In this document: positions 1 to 6,825 of the stretch, piece after piece | Position numbering within the stretch: position 1 is the stretch's first letter | How the letters are laid out: the number at the start of each line of letters is the position of its first letter | Origin: Caldifarciminota bacterium UBA6260 | GTDB taxonomy: Bacteria; Hydrothermota; 32-111 | DNA: 52,863 nucleotides | Assembly (NCBI GenBank): GCA_002441125.1 | Contig: DJVI01000029.1 | Location: 1-52,863, forward strand | Reading direction: 5' to 3' | Made by a program: the position numbers and the translations under genes | Notes under the pieces: model-generated | Told to the model about the DNA's origin: nothing | What the model saw: only the letters and a program-made list of their open reading frames with translations | Databases searched by the model: none

Positions 1-199
1 GAATTTCATAAAAGTATATTGTGTTAGCTGGTATTATTAATTCATCATTCATATTCCTGTTATAATCACAATAAAATGGACCCGCAAAGTTAACCCCTGT
101 AATTGTTCCTTTATCTATATACTGATTTTGTTCAAAAGCTAAACTTGACAATATTACACCTGTTATCATTATTAATACCATTAAAATCATCTTTTTCAT
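1..199 (-). CDS. Secreted protein of unknown function (partial, C-terminus outside window)
   Basis: An open minus-strand frame starts at an ATG at 199-197 and runs off the left edge without a stop. The visible ~66 residues begin with MKK and a long hydrophobic stretch ending near LSSLAFEQ, which reads as a Sec signal peptide with cleavage around residue 22. The start codon overlaps the stop of the upstream gene in an ATGA arrangement, so the two are translationally coupled. Nothing in the visible mature part (a short stretch with one Cys) identifies a family. Confidence in the ORF is good; function is unknown. Confidence 0.6.
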   Translation of the reverse strand, partial: MKKMILMVLIMITGVILSSLAFEQNQYIDKGTITGVNFAGPFYCDYNRNMNDELIIPANTIYFYEI

Positions 200-702
200 A
201 AAATTATCCCCCTAAATACAAAGGCTGGATAGGTTATAAAAACATTCAAAGAATCTGGGAGTCCTTGAGGGGATAGATAAAAAACTGTTTTTAAAATATC
301 GCCATTTGAAAATTTTGCATAAAAGTTAGCTTTAGCTCTTGAATAGTGATAGGAAGTTGTATCATAATAATGTATTTTATTATACCACCAAGGACCACCA
401 CCATATACATTTAAACAGAAACAATCGTTAGGATTCTGATGAAAATTTTCTTGAACTATGCTTGGTAGAATCTGATAAACTTTAGCTTCAGACCTTGTTA
501 GTTCATCAGTTTCATAAAGAGTTCTTAATTTTAAAAAATCAAGGTTTCGTAGAGTATCATGATATTCTACAACTTCAGCTGGTCCTATTTCTTCTATACT
601 CCATTTAGGATCTATAGAACGATCATCAAAGGAGTCACTAACAAAATACTGGGCAGATAATTGTAATGGTAATGTAAACAATGCAGCAATCAATACTAAC
701 AT
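196..702 (-). CDS. Secreted protein, possibly ConA/LamG-like; N-terminus split by a C9 tract
   Basis: A 168-residue frame begins with the hydrophobic core of a signal peptide (MLVLIAALFTLPLQLSAQ) and continues with SDSFDDRSIDPKW, an opening often seen in secreted concanavalin-A-like lectin/glucanase proteins. That family suggestion is weak. The ATG at 702 has no Shine-Dalgarno and the signal peptide from there lacks a positive n-region. A better start is the ATG at 755, preceded by AAAGGAGGT. From there the frame reads twelve codons through nine consecutive C (720-728) and then hits a TAG. Adding one C (or losing two) would join it in frame through HRYLRF to the signal peptide, giving a proper charged n-region. 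The gene is therefore either phase-variable and OFF here, or decaying. It overlaps the next gene by four bases. Confidence 0.65.
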   Translation of the reverse strand: MLVLIAALFTLPLQLSAQYFVSDSFDDRSIDPKWSIEEIGPAEVVEYHDTLRNLDFLKLRTLYETDELTRSEAKVYQILPSIVQENFHQNPNDCFCLNVYGGGPWWYNKIHYYDTTSYHYSRAKANFYAKFSNGDILKTVFYLSPQGLPDSLNVFITYPAFVFRGIIL

Positions 703-719
703 AAACCGTAAGTATCGAT

Positions 720-728
720 GGGGGGGGG
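720..728 (-). repeat. Mononucleotide C9 tract (G9 on plus strand) in the start region of a secreted-protein gene
   Basis: Nine uninterrupted G on the plus strand stand out in this AT-rich sequence. They lie between the Shine-Dalgarno/ATG at 755 and the signal-peptide coding region at 702, and code for three prolines. The tract length leaves the two parts out of frame. Such tracts are known slipped-strand mispairing sites in phase-variable surface genes of other bacteria; that role here is inferred. Confidence 0.75.
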
Positions 729-752
729 AGTTAGATGTTTTTGGTGATTATT

Positions 753-811
753 CATATTTACCTCCTTTTGGTTGATATAATTATTTTAAAAAAAATTTTT
801 AAAAAAGTCAA
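753..811 (-). promoter_or_regulatory. Promoter, ribosome-binding site and start codon upstream of the C9-tract gene
   Basis: Reading the minus strand: TTGACT (811-806), a 17-base spacer, TAAAAT (788-783), then AAAGGAGGT and ATG at 755-753. A complete expression signal leading into the C9 tract argues that 755, not 702, is the ancestral start. Confidence 0.6.
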
Positions 812-933
812 TCCCTTTTTTTTTAATTGCAATATCTTTATCTAACTGAAATCTTTCTCTCTTTTAATAAAAAATTTTATTATTGCAATTCCATCCAAAA
901 CCTTATAAAATACACAAAAAAACAGGGGAATTT

Positions 934-1041
934 ATGTTAGTTGTTGAACTTAATAGCAAAATGGTTGAATCATTTTCAGAGAAGTTTAAAAAATTTAACC
1001 TGAAAGAACCTGATAAAAATATAGTTATTTACAAAAAGTAA
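934..1041 (+). CDS. Small unrecognised ORF, 35 residues
   Basis: ATG at 934 is preceded by AGGGGAA at a suitable distance and by a TTGCAA-17-TAAAAT promoter-like pair (883-911). It encodes a lysine-rich, amphipathic 35-residue peptide starting MLVVELNSKMVESFSEKF and ending at TAA 1041. No family is recognised. It could be a genuine small protein or the 5' remnant of a lost gene, since the following 460 bases hold no gene. Confidence 0.3.
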   Translation: MLVVELNSKMVESFSEKFKKFNLKEPDKNIVIYKK

Positions 1042-1420
1042 TTTATTACCGTATCACAAAGAAAGGAATTTTTCGGTAAATTTATTTTGAGTTTATATTT
1101 TTAGAAGCAAGATAACCACAAATTTTATTACATAAAGTTTTTTATAAAAATCATTTTTTGGTTTAAAGTTTTTAATGTTGAAATACTTACAGGGCTATTT
1201 AAAAAAGTCATTTCTATCAGAATAATAGATTTTTTCTCAAAAGGAAGGAGATCGTTTTGGCTCTTTGTTTCTTACAACGACGCTCTTATTTTGTCCTTTC
1301 AAGAATCATGCTTTTCTTTCCTTTGAGCATAGCAATCATCTTATGGATATTCATAGTTTTTTTTACTTCTTTAAAAAATCATCTATAAGGGAAAAATAAG
1401 TTATATTAGTTTTTCTTTAA
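1042..1420. other. Non-coding stretch without recognisable gene
   Basis: Both strands are broken by stops. The segment around 1230-1400 is less AT-rich than its surroundings and contains a ~30-residue minus-strand frame, but no conserved motif that I can name. It may be relic coding DNA. The dispersed repeat follows it directly. Confidence 0.4.
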
Positions 1421-1457
1421 AATGTCACAGAGTCATGCACCGTCCCCAAATTTTAAA
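1421..1457 (+). repeat. Dispersed repeat copy A (TGTCACAGAGTCA...CCGTCCCCAAATTTT)
   Basis: This ~35-base segment is nearly identical to copies at 14061-14098 (+) and 52271-52303 (minus orientation). The shared core is a TGTCAC box, then GTCA, then CCCCAA followed by a T run. Copy A lies just upstream of the promoter of the kinase gene at 1504. The GGGGACGGTGC type of core resembles repeats that I associate with REP/RAYT-type elements; that link is from memory and untested. Confidence 0.65.
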
Positions 1458-1468
1458 AATTAATTGTA

Positions 1469-1497
1469 TTGAAAAATTTTTTTAATGGTGTTAAAAT
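1469..1497 (+). promoter_or_regulatory. Promoter, probable leaderless start for the 1504 gene
   Basis: TTGAAA (1469-1474), 17-base spacer, TAAAAT (1492-1497). The ATG at 1504 is six bases past the -10, so transcription should begin at or beside the start codon. There is no Shine-Dalgarno. Confidence 0.5.
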
Positions 1498-1503
1498 TGA
1501 TAT

Positions 1504-2385
1504 ATGAAAAAATATTTTGTAATAATTAATCCACAGGCAGGAAAGGGGAGAGGATTAAAAATTTTAAAACAGGTAGAGAAAGTTTTAAAAGAACTCCAAA
1601 TCGACTTTATCATCAAATACACAAAAGAAAAATTCGATGCTGAAAAAAATCTGAAGGAATGGCTTTCAAAAGATGTTACAGATCTTGTTGTTATAGGTGG
1701 TGATGGAACTTTAAATGAGATTGTCAATGGAATGTATCCTTTGAATTACCCTATCAGATTTATAAGCACGGGAACAGGAAACGATTTCATTAAATCTATA
1801 AATCTTATCTCTTTAAAAGAACTTTTCACAACGGAAAAGTTTTCAAATTTAAACCTTTTCTCAATAAACGAAAAAATTGGTGTAAACGCAATAGGAATAG
1901 GTTTTGATGGTGAGGTAATCGAGGAGATGGATAGAAAAAATCTTAAACTTAAAGGACTTTTCGCTTATATGGTTTTCGTTTTCTTGAAACTTTTTACATA
2001 TAAACCACCAAAGGTAAAGATAAAAATAGATAAAGAGGAATTTATAAAAGATAAATTTTATATAACATGTATAAGTAATGGAAAATCTGTCGGAGGAGGA
2101 TTCTTTTTAACTCCAGATGCCAAACCTGATGATGGTAAGCTTGATATCTGCCTTATTAAACATGTTCCATTCTATTTGAAACCTTATTACCTTTTAAAAG
2201 TTCTTTTAAAAAAACACAAAGATGATAAAAGAGTTGTAATGAAAAAAATAGAGGAAATAGTAATAGAGACAAAAGAGGAGTTGAAAGGGCAGATAGATGG
2301 ACAGTTTGTGAAAGGGAAAAGATTTTACATTAAAATTTTAAAAGAAAAATTGAGACTGGTTGCTCATCACCCTCAGATAAAATAA
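1504..2385 (+). CDS. Diacylglycerol/lipid kinase family protein (YegS/DgkB-like)
   Basis: A 293-residue protein of the DAGK catalytic-domain family, which phosphorylates lipid or sphingoid alcohols with ATP. The N-terminus carries the typical INPQAGKGRG nucleotide-binding segment (residues 8-17), the signature GGDGTLNE (about 65-72) and a GTGNDF motif (about 91-96). The C-terminal beta-rich half has the family DGKLDICL and GQIDGQ segments. Length matches YegS/DgkB. It reads as a single gene from a promoter that leaves no leader. It is not obviously linked to the stress operon, which has its own promoter 2 bases after this stop. The substrate cannot be told from sequence. Confidence 0.88.
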   Translation: MKKYFVIINPQAGKGRGLKILKQVEKVLKELQIDFIIKYTKEKFDAEKNLKEWLSKDVTDLVVIGGDGTLNEIVNGMYPLNYPIRFISTGTGNDFIKSINLISLKELFTTEKFSNLNLFSINEKIGVNAIGIGFDGEVIEEMDRKNLKLKGLFAYMVFVFLKLFTYKPPKVKIKIDKEEFIKDKFYITCISNGKSVGGGFFLTPDAKPDDGKLDICLIKHVPFYLKPYYLLKVLLKKHKDDKRVVMKKIEEIVIETKEELKGQIDGQFVKGKRFYIKILKEKLRLVAHHPQIK

Positions 2386-2386
2386 C

Positions 2387-2414
2387 TTGACAATTTTAAA
2401 GATGTAATTATAAT
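2387..2414 (+). promoter_or_regulatory. Promoter of the oxidative-stress operon
   Basis: Perfect consensus TTGACA (2387-2392), 16-base spacer, TATAAT (2409-2414), immediately after the preceding stop codon and 35 bases before the first operon gene. Confidence 0.75.
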
Positions 2415-2424
2415 TAATTTAAAG

Positions 2425-2439
2425 TTGTAATAATTACAA
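2425..2439 (+). promoter_or_regulatory. Per/Fur-type operator (7-1-7 palindrome)
   Basis: TTGTAATAATTACAA is a perfect 7-1-7 inverted repeat, close to the Per-box consensus TTATAATNATTATAA. It lies just downstream of the -10, near the expected transcription start. A further half-site TTGTAAT abuts the ATG (2442-2448), and a degenerate copy overlaps the -10. The second gene of the operon encodes a PerR-type protein, so autoregulation is the simplest reading. Confidence 0.7.
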
Positions 2440-2448
2440 AGTTGTAAT

Positions 2449-3087
2449 ATGAAAAAAAATGAAGAATTGTTAAAAATCTATAAAAAAATAAAGAAAGATA
2501 TAGTTAATAGAATTAAAGAGTTTAAAAGAAACGGAAAAAATATGACAGATAATGAGATCTTATATGAACTTTTTTTCTGTCTTTTGACTCCACAATCAAA
2601 AGCTACCTTATGCTGGAGTTCTGTAGAAAAGATAAAAAAAGAAGGGGAAAAAATATTAAAAGAGAAGGAAAAGATAAAAAGTTGTCTTTATGGGGTAAGG
2701 TTTCCAAATAACAAATCAAAATATATTCACCATTTCTACAATGAAAAATTTTTGAAGGAAAAATTTTTTCAAGAACTAAAAAATATAGAATCCAATTTTG
2801 AAAAGAGAGAGTTCCTTGTAAAAAATGTTAAAGGCATGGGTTACAAAGAGGCTACACATTTTTTGAGAAATATCGGTTATGGAAACGATCTTGCAATACT
2901 TGATAGACATATATTGAAAAACTTAAAAGAATATTCTATAATTAAAAATATACCTTCTTCCATTTCAAGAAAAAGGTATATAGAAATTGAGGAAGATATG
3001 AGAAAATTTTCAAAAAAACTTGATATCCCGTTGGAACATCTTGATTTTGTCTTATGGTATAAAGAAAGAGGTTTTATTTTTAAATGA
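2449..3087 (+). CDS. ogg: 8-oxoguanine DNA glycosylase/AP lyase, Ogg2 (archaeal/thermophile) type
   Basis: A 212-residue N-glycosylase/DNA lyase that excises 8-oxoguanine and nicks the abasic site. It has the family LLTPQSKA segment (about residues 46-53), the helix-hairpin-helix VKGMGYKEATHFLRNIG with the catalytic lysine (GYK), and the LAILDRHILKNL motif with the catalytic aspartate. Length and layout match the Methanocaldococcus-type Ogg2, not the larger eukaryote-like Ogg1. It is the first gene behind the Per-box promoter and overlaps perR by four bases (ATGA). Oxidised-base repair is thus co-regulated with peroxide and superoxide detoxification. The ATG at 2449 has no clear Shine-Dalgarno. 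Confidence 0.88.
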   Translation: MKKNEELLKIYKKIKKDIVNRIKEFKRNGKNMTDNEILYELFFCLLTPQSKATLCWSSVEKIKKEGEKILKEKEKIKSCLYGVRFPNNKSKYIHHFYNEKFLKEKFFQELKNIESNFEKREFLVKNVKGMGYKEATHFLRNIGYGNDLAILDRHILKNLKEYSIIKNIPSSISRKRYIEIEEDMRKFSKKLDIPLEHLDFVLWYKERGFIFK

Positions 3088-3500
3088 ATATAAAAAAAAT
3101 TGATCACCAAAGTATTTTAAGATTACTTGAAGAGAAAGGAATATCCCCATCATTTCAAAGAATAAAAATTCTTGAATATCTCTTTTTAAACAGAACGCAT
3201 CCTTCTGTTGAAGATATCTATAAAGATCTTTCTTCTGAGCTTCTCACACTTTCAAAAACAACCGTTTACAACACTTTAAAACTTTTTGTTGAAAAAAATA
3301 TAGTTAAAGCAATAGGTATTGAGAAAGATTTTGTTAGATACGATATAGATATTTCTCCCCATTCGCATTTCAAATGTATTAAATGTGGAAAAATTTATGA
3401 TCTAAAAATCAATGAAGAGAAAGATAATAATATTGACGAGGGGTTTAAAAAAGTTTATTCAGAAAAGTATATTTATGGGATTTGTAAAAATTGTAAATAG
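3084..3500 (+). CDS. perR: Peroxide-sensing Fur-family repressor PerR
   Basis: A 138-residue Fur-family winged-helix regulator. All five metal ligands known from Bacillus PerR can be aligned: H39, D87, H93, H95 and D106 (RYD, PHSH and IYD motifs). The structural zinc site is C98, C101, C134 and C137. The retained Asp at the D104-equivalent position favours PerR over Fur. In PerR, iron-catalysed oxidation of the His ligands releases DNA. The start overlaps ogg by ATGA, and hrb follows after 8 bases. The protein ends at the last zinc cysteine plus one lysine, a short tail compared with B. subtilis. Confidence 0.88.
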   Translation: MNIKKIDHQSILRLLEEKGISPSFQRIKILEYLFLNRTHPSVEDIYKDLSSELLTLSKTTVYNTLKLFVEKNIVKAIGIEKDFVRYDIDISPHSHFKCIKCGKIYDLKINEEKDNNIDEGFKKVYSEKYIYGICKNCK

Positions 3501-3508
3501 GAGGAAGA

Positions 3509-4210
3509 TTGGATACAAAAGCACTTTTTAAATTATCTTATGGTGTTTACCTTGTTTGCTCTTCTGATGGAGAAAAAGTCAACGGTCAGATTGCAAACAC
3601 TATTTTTCAAATTACCTCTGAACCTATAACAGTTGCAATAAGTATAAACAAAAATAATTATACCCATCAGTTTATAGACAAAGGAAAAAATTTTTCAGTT
3701 TCAATATTATCAGAACAGACACCTTTGCAGTTTATAGGTAATTTCGGTTTTAAAAGTGGAAGGGAGATAAACAAGTTTGAAAATATAAAATATGAAAAGG
3801 GAGTTAGCGGGGCTCCAATTGTAAAAGATTTTTCTGTTGCTATCTTAGAGTTTAGAGTTATTAATAAATTTGACCTTTCTACTCACACTCTTTTCATAGG
3901 TGAACTCGTTGAAAGTTTTATTGTAGATGATAAACAACAGCCAATGACTTATTCTTTTTACCATGAGGTAAAGAAGGGAAAAACTCAAAAGAACGCTCCA
4001 ACATATATAGAAGAAAAGGTTGAAAATGTTACAAAAAAGGAGGAAAAGATGGAAAAATACAAATGTGAAGTTTGTGGATATGTTTATGATCCTCAAGTTG
4101 GTGATCCTGATGGTGGAATAAAACCGCAAACACCTTTTGAAAATTTACCTGATGATTGGGTTTGTCCTGTTTGTGGTGCTTCAAAATCTGAGTTTATAAA
4201 GGAGAGTTGA
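3509..4210 (+). CDS. hrb: Flavin reductase-rubredoxin fusion (high-molecular-weight rubredoxin, Hrb-like)
   Basis: A 233-residue two-domain electron carrier. Residues 1-150 are an FMN-binding flavin-reductase-like domain (FKLSYGVYLVCS, GQIANTIFQITSEP, SGAPIV). A charged linker of about 30 residues leads to a complete rubredoxin from about residue 183, with CEVCGYVYDP and CPVCGASK supplying the four iron ligands. In Moorella this fusion (Hrb) takes electrons from NADH and reduces FprA. Here fprA is the next gene, overlapping by one base. The start is TTG at 3509, placed correctly behind AGGAGG at 3499-3504. No ATG fits. Confidence 0.88.
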   Translation: MDTKALFKLSYGVYLVCSSDGEKVNGQIANTIFQITSEPITVAISINKNNYTHQFIDKGKNFSVSILSEQTPLQFIGNFGFKSGREINKFENIKYEKGVSGAPIVKDFSVAILEFRVINKFDLSTHTLFIGELVESFIVDDKQQPMTYSFYHEVKKGKTQKNAPTYIEEKVENVTKKEEKMEKYKCEVCGYVYDPQVGDPDGGIKPQTPFENLPDDWVCPVCGASKSEFIKES

Positions 4211-5373
4211 TGAAAAGTTTTAAGATTGATGAAAATATTTTCTGGGTTGGTGGAATAGATTGGTCACTTAGAGATTTTCATGGTTATACAACAGAAAGGG
4301 GTTCTACATACAATTCATACCTTATAATAGACGAAAAGATAACTCTAATAGATACCGTGAAACATTATCTTTTCGATGAGTTTCTTGAAAGAATAAAAGA
4401 TGTTGTTGACCCTTCAAAAATAGATTACATAATTATAAATCATGTAGAGATGGACCATTCAGGATCTTTACCAAAAATTTTAAATATAGCAAAAAATGCT
4501 CAAATTGTAACTAATCCCCAAGGTGAAAAAGGGTTGAAACTTCATTATGGAGAAAACCTAAATATTAAGGTGATTAAAACAAAAGATAAACTGAATATTG
4601 GTAAAGATAACTTGATATTCTTTCAAACACCAATGGTTCATTGGCCAGACAATATGGTTACCTATTTAGAAAACAGAAAAATTTTATTTTCTAATGATGC
4701 TTTTGGTCAACATTATTCTTCATTTTATAGATTCGACTTTGAAAACCCTTTGGATGAAATAATATATCAGGCAAAAAAATATTATGCAAATATAGTTCTT
4801 CCATACTCTCAACAGGTTCAGACTGCTTTGAATCTTTTAAAAGATCTTGAAATAAAAATAATTGCCCCAAGCCATGGGATAATTTGGAAAGAAAATATTT
4901 CTAACATCTTAAAAGAATATCAGAACTGGTCAAAAGATCCTTTAAAGAAAAAAGTTGTAATAGTTTATGACACAATGTGGGGTTCAACTGAAATAATGGC
5001 AAAAAAATATTATGAGTTCTTTGAGAAAGAAGGTTATGAGGTTGTTTTAATGTCTTTAAAAACTAACCATATTTCAGATATAATGACAGAAGTTCTTGAT
5101 TCTTCCATAATAGGAATAGGAACACCTACATTAAATAAACAACCACTCCCATCAGTTTCAGGTTTTTTAACCTACCTTCTTGGTCTTAATCCTAAAAATA
5201 AAAAGTTTTTTATTTTTGGATCTTATGGATGGGGAGGTGAAGGAACAAAAATTATAAAAGAAGATCTCGAAAAATATTCAAACAATGTTTTTCTTGAAGA
5301 AAAAATTCAATATATACCAAAAGAGGAAAATATTGAAAATCTAAAAAACAATATAAAAAGGAGTTTATTATGA
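4210..5373 (+). CDS. fprA: Flavodiiron protein (O2/NO reductase), FprA type
   Basis: A cytoplasmic flavodiiron protein of about 387 residues that reduces O2 to water (or NO to N2O). The N-terminal metallo-beta-lactamase-like domain has the diiron ligands in HVEMDH (about 78-83), the MVHWPDNM histidine, the SNDAFG aspartate and the SHGIIW histidine. The C-terminal flavodoxin domain starts near residue 254 (VVIVYDTMWGSTE FMN loop). ATG 4210 is preferred over the in-frame TTG 4207 because AAGGAG lies five bases before it and it forms a TGATG junction with hrb. Its electron donor is probably the preceding rubredoxin fusion. The stop overlaps the ferritin start (ATGA). Confidence 0.93.
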   Translation: MKSFKIDENIFWVGGIDWSLRDFHGYTTERGSTYNSYLIIDEKITLIDTVKHYLFDEFLERIKDVVDPSKIDYIIINHVEMDHSGSLPKILNIAKNAQIVTNPQGEKGLKLHYGENLNIKVIKTKDKLNIGKDNLIFFQTPMVHWPDNMVTYLENRKILFSNDAFGQHYSSFYRFDFENPLDEIIYQAKKYYANIVLPYSQQVQTALNLLKDLEIKIIAPSHGIIWKENISNILKEYQNWSKDPLKKKVVIVYDTMWGSTEIMAKKYYEFFEKEGYEVVLMSLKTNHISDIMTEVLDSSIIGIGTPTLNKQPLPSVSGFLTYLLGLNPKNKKFFIFGSYGWGGEGTKIIKEDLEKYSNNVFLEEKIQYIPKEENIENLKNNIKRSLL

Positions 5374-5858
5374 TAAGCGAAAAAATGGTAAAAGAGATTA
5401 ACGATCAGATTCAGAGAGAACTTTTCTCTGAGTATCTTTACCTTCAGATGGCTGCATATTTTAAGGGAGAAAATCTTGATGGTTTTGCTCATTGGATGGA
5501 GGTTCAGGCAAGGGAAGAGCACATACACGCTATGAAATTTTTCAACCATCTTTACGAGAGGGGAGCAAAAGTTATATTACAACCTATTCAGCAACCTAAA
5601 AATGATTTCAAATCACCACTTGACACTTTTAAATACGCTTACGAACATGAGTTGACTGTTACAAAAAATATAAACAACCTGATGGAAATTGCAAAAAAAG
5701 AGAATGACTATGCATCAGAATCATTTTTGAAATGGTATGTTGATGAACAGGTTGAGGAAGAGGACTCTTTCTTGAAAATTGTCTCTATTCTTGAAAAAAT
5801 AAAAGACTCAACAAATGCTCTCTTTATGCTTAACAGTGAACTTGGTAAAAGAGAATAA
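5370..5858 (+). CDS. ftnA: Ferritin (non-haem, FtnA type)
   Basis: A 162-residue four-helix ferritin subunit that oxidises and stores iron. Ferroxidase ligands are visible as E17 (QRELFSEY), E50 and H53 (REEHIHA), with further Glu/Gln positions in the third and fourth helices (EHELTVTKN, DEQVEEE). No haem-binding methionine typical of bacterioferritin is apparent. It is ATGA-coupled to fprA and followed after nine bases by the desulfoferrodoxin gene. In this operon it should limit Fenton chemistry by withdrawing free Fe(II). Confidence 0.93.
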   Translation: MISEKMVKEINDQIQRELFSEYLYLQMAAYFKGENLDGFAHWMEVQAREEHIHAMKFFNHLYERGAKVILQPIQQPKNDFKSPLDTFKYAYEHELTVTKNINNLMEIAKKENDYASESFLKWYVDEQVEEEDSFLKIVSILEKIKDSTNALFMLNSELGKRE

Positions 5859-5867
5859 GGAGGTTTT

Positions 5868-6257
5868 ATGAAAACACAAATGAGAGAACTTTACAGATGT
5901 GAAGTTTGTGGAAATGTTGTTGAGGTTGTAAATACTGGAATGACAATGCTTGTCTGCTGTAACAAACCGATGGTAAAGCTCGAAGCGAAAAAAGAGGATG
6001 TTGGTGTTGAAAAACATCTACCTGTAATTGAAGATTTTGGTGGAAAGATAAAAGTAAAAATCGGATCAGTTGAACATCCAATGGAAGAGAAACATTATAT
6101 TGTTTTTGTTGAAGTTTTAACAGATAAAAAGGTTTTAAGACATGAGTTCAAACCGGGAGAAAAACCGGAAGCAATATTTGATGTCAGTTTATCAGATGTT
6201 AAAGAGGTAAGAGAGTTCTGCAATATACATATGCTTTGGGCAAAGGAGGTTAAATGA
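5868..6257 (+). CDS. dfx: Desulfoferrodoxin / 2Fe superoxide reductase
   Basis: A 129-residue superoxide reductase of the two-iron class. The N-terminal desulforedoxin domain has C11, C14, C30 and C31 for centre I. The C-terminal catalytic domain has EKH (48-50), EHPMEEKHYI and CNIHMLW supplying the four-His/one-Cys site. It reduces superoxide to peroxide, which the downstream rubrerythrin can remove. It has a strong AAGGAGG before ATG 5868. Its stop overlaps the rubrerythrin ATG (ATGA). Confidence 0.95.
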   Translation: MKTQMRELYRCEVCGNVVEVVNTGMTMLVCCNKPMVKLEAKKEDVGVEKHLPVIEDFGGKIKVKIGSVEHPMEEKHYIVFVEVLTDKKVLRHEFKPGEKPEAIFDVSLSDVKEVREFCNIHMLWAKEVK

Positions 6258-6793
6258 AAAAAAGTTTAAAAGGAACAAAAACTGAAAAGAATCTATGGGA
6301 AGCTTTTGCTGGCGAATCTATGGCAAGGAACAAGTATACATACTTTGCTTCCGTTGCAAAAAAGGAAGGTTACGAACAGATTTCAGCGATTTTTCAGGAA
6401 ACCGCTGATAATGAGAAGGAACATGCAAAATTACATTTCAAAGCACTTTCCGGAATAGGAAACACCATTGAAAATTTAAAAGCGGCAGCAGATGGTGAAA
6501 ATTATGAAACAACAAAAATGTATCCAGAGATGGCAAAAATAGCAAGAGAAGAGGGCTTTGATGAGATAGCCGACATGTTTGAAAAGATAGGTTCAGTTGA
6601 AAAGGACCATGAAAAAAGATATAGAAAACTTTTGGAAAATATTGAAAAACAGATGGTTTTCAAAAGGGCAAAAAAGGTTTATTGGAAATGCAGAAACTGT
6701 GGACACATTCATGAGGGTTCCGAAGCCCCAGATATATGTCCTGTCTGCAAACATCCAAAAGCGTATTTCGAACTTTTTGTTGAAAACTATTAA
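6254..6793 (+). CDS. rbr: Rubrerythrin (peroxide reductase)
   Basis: A 179-residue rubrerythrin: an N-terminal ferritin-like diiron domain (ESMARNKY, DNEKEHAK, EKDHEKRYR carry the Glu/His ligands) and a C-terminal rubredoxin-like domain with CRNCG and CPVCKHP. It reduces H2O2 to water with electrons from rubredoxin or the Hrb fusion. It is the last gene of the operon, coupled to dfx and followed by a bidirectional terminator. Length and domain order are normal for the family. Confidence 0.95.
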   Translation: MKKSLKGTKTEKNLWEAFAGESMARNKYTYFASVAKKEGYEQISAIFQETADNEKEHAKLHFKALSGIGNTIENLKAAADGENYETTKMYPEMAKIAREEGFDEIADMFEKIGSVEKDHEKRYRKLLENIEKQMVFKRAKKVYWKCRNCGHIHEGSEAPDICPVCKHPKAYFELFVENY

Positions 6794-6797
6794 AATG

Positions 6798-6825
6798 ATA
6801 AAAGGGGAGATCTCTCCCCTTTTAT
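6798..6825. terminator. Bidirectional intrinsic terminator
   Basis: The inverted repeat AAAAGGGGAGA / TCTCCCCTTTT (6800-6810, 6813-6823; loop of two bases) is flanked by A and T runs. It sits between the convergent rubrerythrin and lipoprotein genes and can serve both. Confidence 0.8.

Noticed and set aside
1230..1400. Minus-strand fragments suggesting a decayed transposase (LKGKKSMILER-like frame)
   Set aside because: Only about 30 codons are open, the resemblance to IS200-type segments is short and no catalytic motif is present. Left as non-coding sequence.
5866..6081. 71-codon minus-strand ORF over the desulfoferrodoxin gene
   Set aside because: Shadow of a highly conserved gene with no supporting signals.
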